A program made the position numbers and the translations under genes. From Lactobacillaceae bacterium AF64-9pH9TA (GTDB lineage: Bacteria; Bacillota; Bacilli; Lactobacillales; Lactobacillaceae), in contig JAQDCK010000007.1 in assembly GCA_027681045.1 (NCBI GenBank), positions 32,335-96,334 of the forward strand: 64,000 nucleotides of DNA, written 5' to 3'. The notes beneath the pieces were generated by a model. The model saw only the letters and a list, made by a program, of their open reading frames with translations, was not told where the DNA came from and did no database searches. This document shows, piece by piece, positions 60,725 to 64,000 of this stretch. Position 1 is the first letter of the stretch; each line of letters starts with the position of its first letter.

Positions 60725-62503
60725 TTAATCGAACTGATCTTTAAGATAAAAATCTAAGGGCTGTTGATCTTCCAATTTAACTTTCTTTGCGGAATACAAT
60801 TTGTTTTTCTTTAAGAAAGCAATTGTCTGGCTGTAATTGCTGTAAACCGGATAGTAGATCTTGGCCCACTTGCCATTTGCCCGTGTCCAGGAAACCGCGA
60901 CTTGGCCAATCGGCTTCTGCAGGCTGGCCTGCTGGTAGTCCCACTTGGCTAAGTCTTGCTTGTAGGCTGCCCGGAAGTCCTTGTAAAGCTGGCTGTCCTG
61001 GCGCTTGATCGTTTCCTTGCCATTTGTGTAGGTAAAGGACACGCTATCCAAATTGTCCATAATCATCTGGTCGTGGTAGATCTGGAAGTAAGCCTGCTTA
61101 TAAGCCTTGGTCTTGCTGATTGGTTCAAAGTATTTCTTCAGGGTCTTTCTATCCACATCATAGACCCTGGTCTTGACGTGGCCATTCTTCATTCTGAAGA
61201 CAAAGCGCATCGCGACTGAATCTCCCCGTTCATGAGACCGGTTCTGGGTAAATTTGCTGCCGGCTTTGACCAGATTTACGAGGTCACTGTTTACCGGCAA
61301 ATACATGTATTTCGCGGCATAATCGCTGGCGTTACCTTTGACTGATTTTTTGCCCATGTAATAGTTGGTATAGATGCCGTCATCCTGTGAAATTGCCACA
61401 CTGGCTACTTGCTTGCTTGCAGGCAGCCAACCATCGTAGCGCTTGGCTCCCCAAACCATGCCGGCCAAAATTGCTAAACCCGCCACGGTTAACAGCAAGC
61501 TCTGAACAAAGTTGTGCTTCCAAGCGGCCAGGTCGAATTTGAAGATAATTTCCATCAAGCTGGCAGTTATTAAACCAATGATGAGGGCACCAATAATGCC
61601 GCAAGCAAAGTTTAAGCCAACCATCATGTAGCCAAGAATCCCGCCAATTGCCGCGAAATAGACAACCAAGATGATCTTAACCACCTGTTCAATCCAGGCA
61701 AAAGCAACAGCTCTACCCGCCTTTTCATTAGCCCGTTTCTGGTAAGCCCAGTAGGCTAAGGCCAGGTAAAGCACGGTCCAAAGCAGGTTAATCCCGATCC
61801 CCAGCCAGTGATTTGAGTTATATACCTGAGTCGAAGGATTGGTGTATGCTAACCAATCATGATTGTCATAGCCAGCCGTAGTTGCCAAGTCGGAATAGAA
61901 AAATGAATTCAGAAAAATCAAGCCAGTTTCAAAGCAGGAGAAGAAGATTGTGGCTAAGCCAGCCACAAAGGTATTCCCTGTGACCATCATGCTCAAAGAG
62001 GCGATAGCGTACCAGGCTGAAAAGGCAAAGAGGTCAACCAGAAAGCCCCGCCAGACCTCACCGTCAGCCAGGAAATTAGCCCCGCCTGCAGCCAAGATCA
62101 GCATTCCGGCCAGGAAAAAGAGCAAGTAAAGCAAGCCATAAATAAGCAAGCTGTTGACCGTAATTCCGATGAAGCGGGTCTTGCGGCTGACCGGCTGGCT
62201 CTCGTAATAGTCCACTTGCCGCGGCACGTGCAAGAAGCGGAAGCCTTCAAAGGCCAGATAGATGCCGAAGATCCCGGCCATGGCAGCCGACATGCTCTTA
62301 TTTTGAAAAATATAATATGTCCGGGCGTCATGCAGCAAGGAAGCCGTATTAACACCTTTGTTGCTGATCAAAACCAGAACCGGCCCAACGATATAGAACA
62401 TGGCCATAATCAAGATCGCCAAGACTACAGGTACTTTCCGGTGCCGCAGGATTTCTTTTTGCGGCAGACCGTGTTTATTTAAGGATAAGTTTGCGCGTGT
62501 CAT
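60725..62503 (-). CDS. Large ABC permease with extracytoplasmic domain, YtrA-type operon
   Basis: 592 residues from the ATG at 62503 (GGAGG nine bases upstream; an earlier TTG lacks a binding site). The N-terminal 350 residues hold about eight membrane helices, ABC-2-like. After the last helix (LLLTVAGLAILAGMVWG) a hydrophilic 230-residue C-terminal domain follows, rich in Tyr and Lys with the pattern of an external domain. It overlaps the ATPase gene by 29 bases. Function presumably envelope-related export or sensing; substrate unknown. Confidence 0.8.
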   Translation of the reverse strand: MTRANLSLNKHGLPQKEILRHRKVPVVLAILIMAMFYIVGPVLVLISNKGVNTASLLHDARTYYIFQNKSMSAAMAGIFGIYLAFEGFRFLHVPRQVDYYESQPVSRKTRFIGITVNSLLIYGLLYLLFFLAGMLILAAGGANFLADGEVWRGFLVDLFAFSAWYAIASLSMMVTGNTFVAGLATIFFSCFETGLIFLNSFFYSDLATTAGYDNHDWLAYTNPSTQVYNSNHWLGIGINLLWTVLYLALAYWAYQKRANEKAGRAVAFAWIEQVVKIILVVYFAAIGGILGYMMVGLNFACGIIGALIIGLITASLMEIIFKFDLAAWKHNFVQSLLLTVAGLAILAGMVWGAKRYDGWLPASKQVASVAISQDDGIYTNYYMGKKSVKGNASDYAAKYMYLPVNSDLVNLVKAGSKFTQNRSHERGDSVAMRFVFRMKNGHVKTRVYDVDRKTLKKYFEPISKTKAYKQAYFQIYHDQMIMDNLDSVSFTYTNGKETIKRQDSQLYKDFRAAYKQDLAKWDYQQASLQKPIGQVAVSWTRANGKWAKIYYPVYSNYSQTIAFLKKNKLYSAKKVKLEDQQPLDFYLKDQFD

Positions 62504-63380
62504 AGCCAACTGCCTCCGCTTCTGCAATAAAGATTTCTTCCAAGGTCAACGGCAGGATTTCGAAGAAGGTCATCGGCACATGGTCAAAGACCGCTTCGAC
62601 TTCTCTCCGGCTCCCCCGCACGACCAAAGTGTGCAGGCGGCCCCGGCTGCTGTGGTCAACCAGCTTCAGCTTGCCCAGGACTTCCTCCATGTCCCGGTCG
62701 TCCTTAAAGACGCACTGCAGCTTCTGGATTTCCAGTTTCATGTCGGCCAGGTCTTCTGATAAAAGCAGACCGCCGCTGTGCAGGAAACCGATGTGGTCAC
62801 AAATATCTTCCAATTCCCGCAAGTTGTGCGAGGCAATGATCGGGGTCAATTGTCGCCGGTCCATGTCTTCGGCAAACAGGCTCTTCATGCTCTGCCGCAT
62901 AACCGGGTCTAAGCCGTCAAAAACCTCATCTAAAAGCAGGTACTTGGTATTAGTACATAATCCTAGCAGGATCGCCAATTGCCGCTTCATACCCTTAGAA
63001 TAGTCATGTACGCGGCGCTTTGGCTCTAAGCGAAAGTCCGCCAGCAGTCTGGCAAAACGTTCTTGGTCAAAGTCCTGGTAAACCGCCGCATAATCCCTGG
63101 CCATAGACTCCGCTGTGGCATTTGGGAAGAAGTAGGGGTCATCTGGAATGAAGCAAAACTTTTTCTTTGCGGCTGGATTGTCATAAACCGGCAGGCCATC
63201 AATCGTTATATAGCCAGAAGTCGGCCGCAGGATGCCAGCGATCATCCGCAAGAGGGTGCTCTTGCCGGCCCCGTTGGTCCCGATCAAGCCAAAGACCCGG
63301 TCTTCTTCAATGGTCAGGTTAAGGGCCTTAATAGCCTCTGTCTGCCCATAATCCTTGCTTAGTGCATCAATCTCGATCAT
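62475..63380 (-). CDS. ABC transporter ATPase of the second YtrA-type operon
   Basis: 301 residues from the ATG at 63380, nine bases after GGAGG and inside the gntR 3' end. Walker A IGTNGAGKSTLLRM, signature VHDYSKGMKRQLAIL, Walker B KYLLLDEVFDGLDPVMRQ (DEVFD rather than DEP), switch His IIASHNLREL. A C-terminal 80-residue extension follows the ABC domain, as in ABC-2 drug/lantibiotic exporters. Confidence 0.9.
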   Translation of the reverse strand: MIEIDALSKDYGQTEAIKALNLTIEEDRVFGLIGTNGAGKSTLLRMIAGILRPTSGYITIDGLPVYDNPAAKKKFCFIPDDPYFFPNATAESMARDYAAVYQDFDQERFARLLADFRLEPKRRVHDYSKGMKRQLAILLGLCTNTKYLLLDEVFDGLDPVMRQSMKSLFAEDMDRRQLTPIIASHNLRELEDICDHIGFLHSGGLLLSEDLADMKLEIQKLQCVFKDDRDMEEVLGKLKLVDHSSRGRLHTLVVRGSRREVEAVFDHVPMTFFEILPLTLEEIFIAEAEAVGYDTRKLILK

Positions 63381-63741
63381 CTTCTGCCGCCTCCTCCATA
63401 GCCTCAGCAAATAATTCCTGTGGATCCAGGCCTACTGCTTGAATCTCCTTAATTAAATCAATCATTTTCCCTTTCAGCTCTTCTTTTTGCTTGCTCTTCA
63501 GCGTTTCATTGGCCCGGACGAAATTCCCCCGGCCCTTGACGCTGTACACGTATCCCTCCCGTTCCAGCGCGGCGTATGCCTTCTGCACTGTATTAGGGTT
63601 AGTCGACAATTCCATGGCCAACTTCCGCACTGATGGCAGTTGCTCATCTGGCAGCATGACTCCGGTCAGAATCAGCTGCTTGTACCTGTCCGCGATCTGC
63701 TGGTAAATCGGCCGGCTGTCTAAATAGTCAATAAAGTCCAC
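63367..63741 (-). CDS. YtrA-subfamily GntR regulator (second copy)
   Basis: 124 residues, same length and fold as the regulator at 48691. Winged helix IYQQIADRYKQLILTGVMLPDEQLPSVRKLAMELSTNPNTVQKAYAALEREGYVYSVKGRGNFV, then a short acidic tail. Starts at GTG with AAGGAG eight bases upstream. Heads gntR-ATPase-permease; a palindrome over its -10 suggests autorepression. Confidence 0.92.
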   Translation of the reverse strand: MDFIDYLDSRPIYQQIADRYKQLILTGVMLPDEQLPSVRKLAMELSTNPNTVQKAYAALEREGYVYSVKGRGNFVRANETLKSKQKEELKGKMIDLIKEIQAVGLDPQELFAEAMEEAAEDDRD

Positions 63742-63769
63742 TAGCTCGCTCCTTTCTATCCGTCTCTAC

Positions 63770-63808
63770 TGTACTATTAATTCTAGTACACTAAAGACGA
63801 ATTGACAA
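63770..63808 (-). promoter_or_regulatory. Promoter and operator of the second gntR-ABC operon
   Basis: Minus-strand TTGTCA (63803-63808) and TAGAAT (63780-63785) are 17 bp apart. A perfect inverted repeat TGTACTA-TTAATTC-TAGTACA (63770-63790) spans the -10, a likely site for the adjacent GntR protein. Confidence 0.65.
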
Positions 63809-63831
63809 GCACTTGGCAAAAAGAAAATAGC

Positions 63832-63875
63832 TTCTTTCTAAAGTAAAATAAGCAGCCAAGGGAATTTAGAAAGAA
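63832..63875. repeat. Inverted repeat upstream of the gntR promoter
   Basis: TTCTTTCTAAA (63832-63842) and TTTAGAAAGAA (63865-63875), perfect 11-bp arms with a 22-base spacer, in a purine-rich non-coding stretch between the gntR promoter and the tRNA gene. Confidence 0.6.
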
Positions 63876-63920
63876 AAGAATAAGACAGAATGAAAGAAAA
63901 AAGAAAAATAAGCGAAAACA

Positions 63921-63948
63921 AAAAAGAAGCAGGTATCTACCTGCTTCT
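63921..63948 (-). terminator. Terminator after tRNA-Asp
   Basis: Minus-strand stem GAAGCAGGTA / TACCTGCTTC (the central pairs form the loop), followed by six Ts, six to seven bases after the tRNA. Confidence 0.82.
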
Positions 63949-63954
63949 CAATGA

Positions 63955-64000
63955 CGGTCCATGCGGGATTTGAACCCGCGATCTCCTCCGTGACAGGGAG
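63955..64000 (-). tRNA. tRNA-Asp (GTC), 3' part
   Basis: The 46 visible bases on the minus strand give an anticodon arm CTCC-CTGTCAC-GGAG with anticodon GTC, a T-arm CGCGGGTTCGAATCCCGC-like stem and loop, acceptor strand ATGGACC and discriminator G. CCA is not encoded. The 5' half is outside the window. Confidence 0.88.

Overview
The window reads as a chromosomal segment of a low-genome-size lactic acid bacterium, most likely Lactobacillus delbrueckii (inference). It has a roughly 50% GC, strongly GC3-biased coding style in a Firmicutes gene order, AGGAGG-type ribosome binding sites with many GTG/TTG starts, ECF vitamin-uptake S components, several peptidase and peptide-binding-protein paralogues, and Rex, HU and YtrA-type regulators. 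Most of it is ordinary housekeeping DNA; no CRISPR array, prophage or recognisable defence island is present.

Layout. 1-17.8 kb: Rex (cut by the window edge), an ABC-F ATPase, then a long minus-strand series tadA-SRP RNA-dnaX-ebfC-recR-yaaL // tmk-darA-holB-yabA-rsmI-thioesterase-folT-tsaB-rimI-tsaD, covering tRNA modification, replication/repair and c-di-AMP sensing. Upstream lie an RsmC-like methyltransferase, pyrR, and an unexpected pair: a 955-residue family-B DNA polymerase preceded by a small zinc-ribbon-like protein. 18-23.7 kb: a secreted protein with SLAP-like repeats, a 38-residue peptide gene, a NagZ-like GH3 enzyme, two tandem exported serine hydrolases and HU. 23.8-25.7 kb: a scar containing a gene 3' fragment, an AT-rich Nudix gene, a broken IS30-type transposase and a tenA gene with an internal deletion.

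25.8-39 kb: the conserved cluster upstream of rpoBC, in reverse orientation (cysS-mrnC-rlmB-sigH ... rpmG-secE-nusG-rplK-rplA ... rplJ-rplL). It is interrupted by accessory genes: a DXS-like enzyme, an anchored alpha/beta hydrolase and a small acidic protein in one gap; a glycosyltransferase, an ammonium transporter and a small membrane protein in another. 39-53 kb: amino-acid and peptide use. A T-box leader precedes a short peptide ORF, an oligopeptide-binding lipoprotein and a PepV-like dipeptidase; then come a LysR/YeiH pair, gltX, a YtrA-type GntR/ABC operon, a second oligopeptide-binding lipoprotein, a Nudix enzyme and a PepQ-like prolidase.

53-64 kb: a truncated MFS gene, a 995-residue sensory c-di-GMP protein (PAS, degenerate GGDEF, degenerate EAL, PAS-like, intact GGDEF), an ECF S component, a single-domain CoA-acylating aldehyde dehydrogenase, an amino-acid permease, a second YtrA-type GntR/ABC operon and the 3' part of a tRNA-Asp gene.

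The best candidates for new biology are the orphan chromosomal PolB/zinc-ribbon pair, the composite c-di-GMP protein with one competent active site, the T-box plus leader-peptide control of a peptide-use module, the 38-residue peptide locus with a structured leader, and the structured non-coding DNA at 58.8-59.15 kb.
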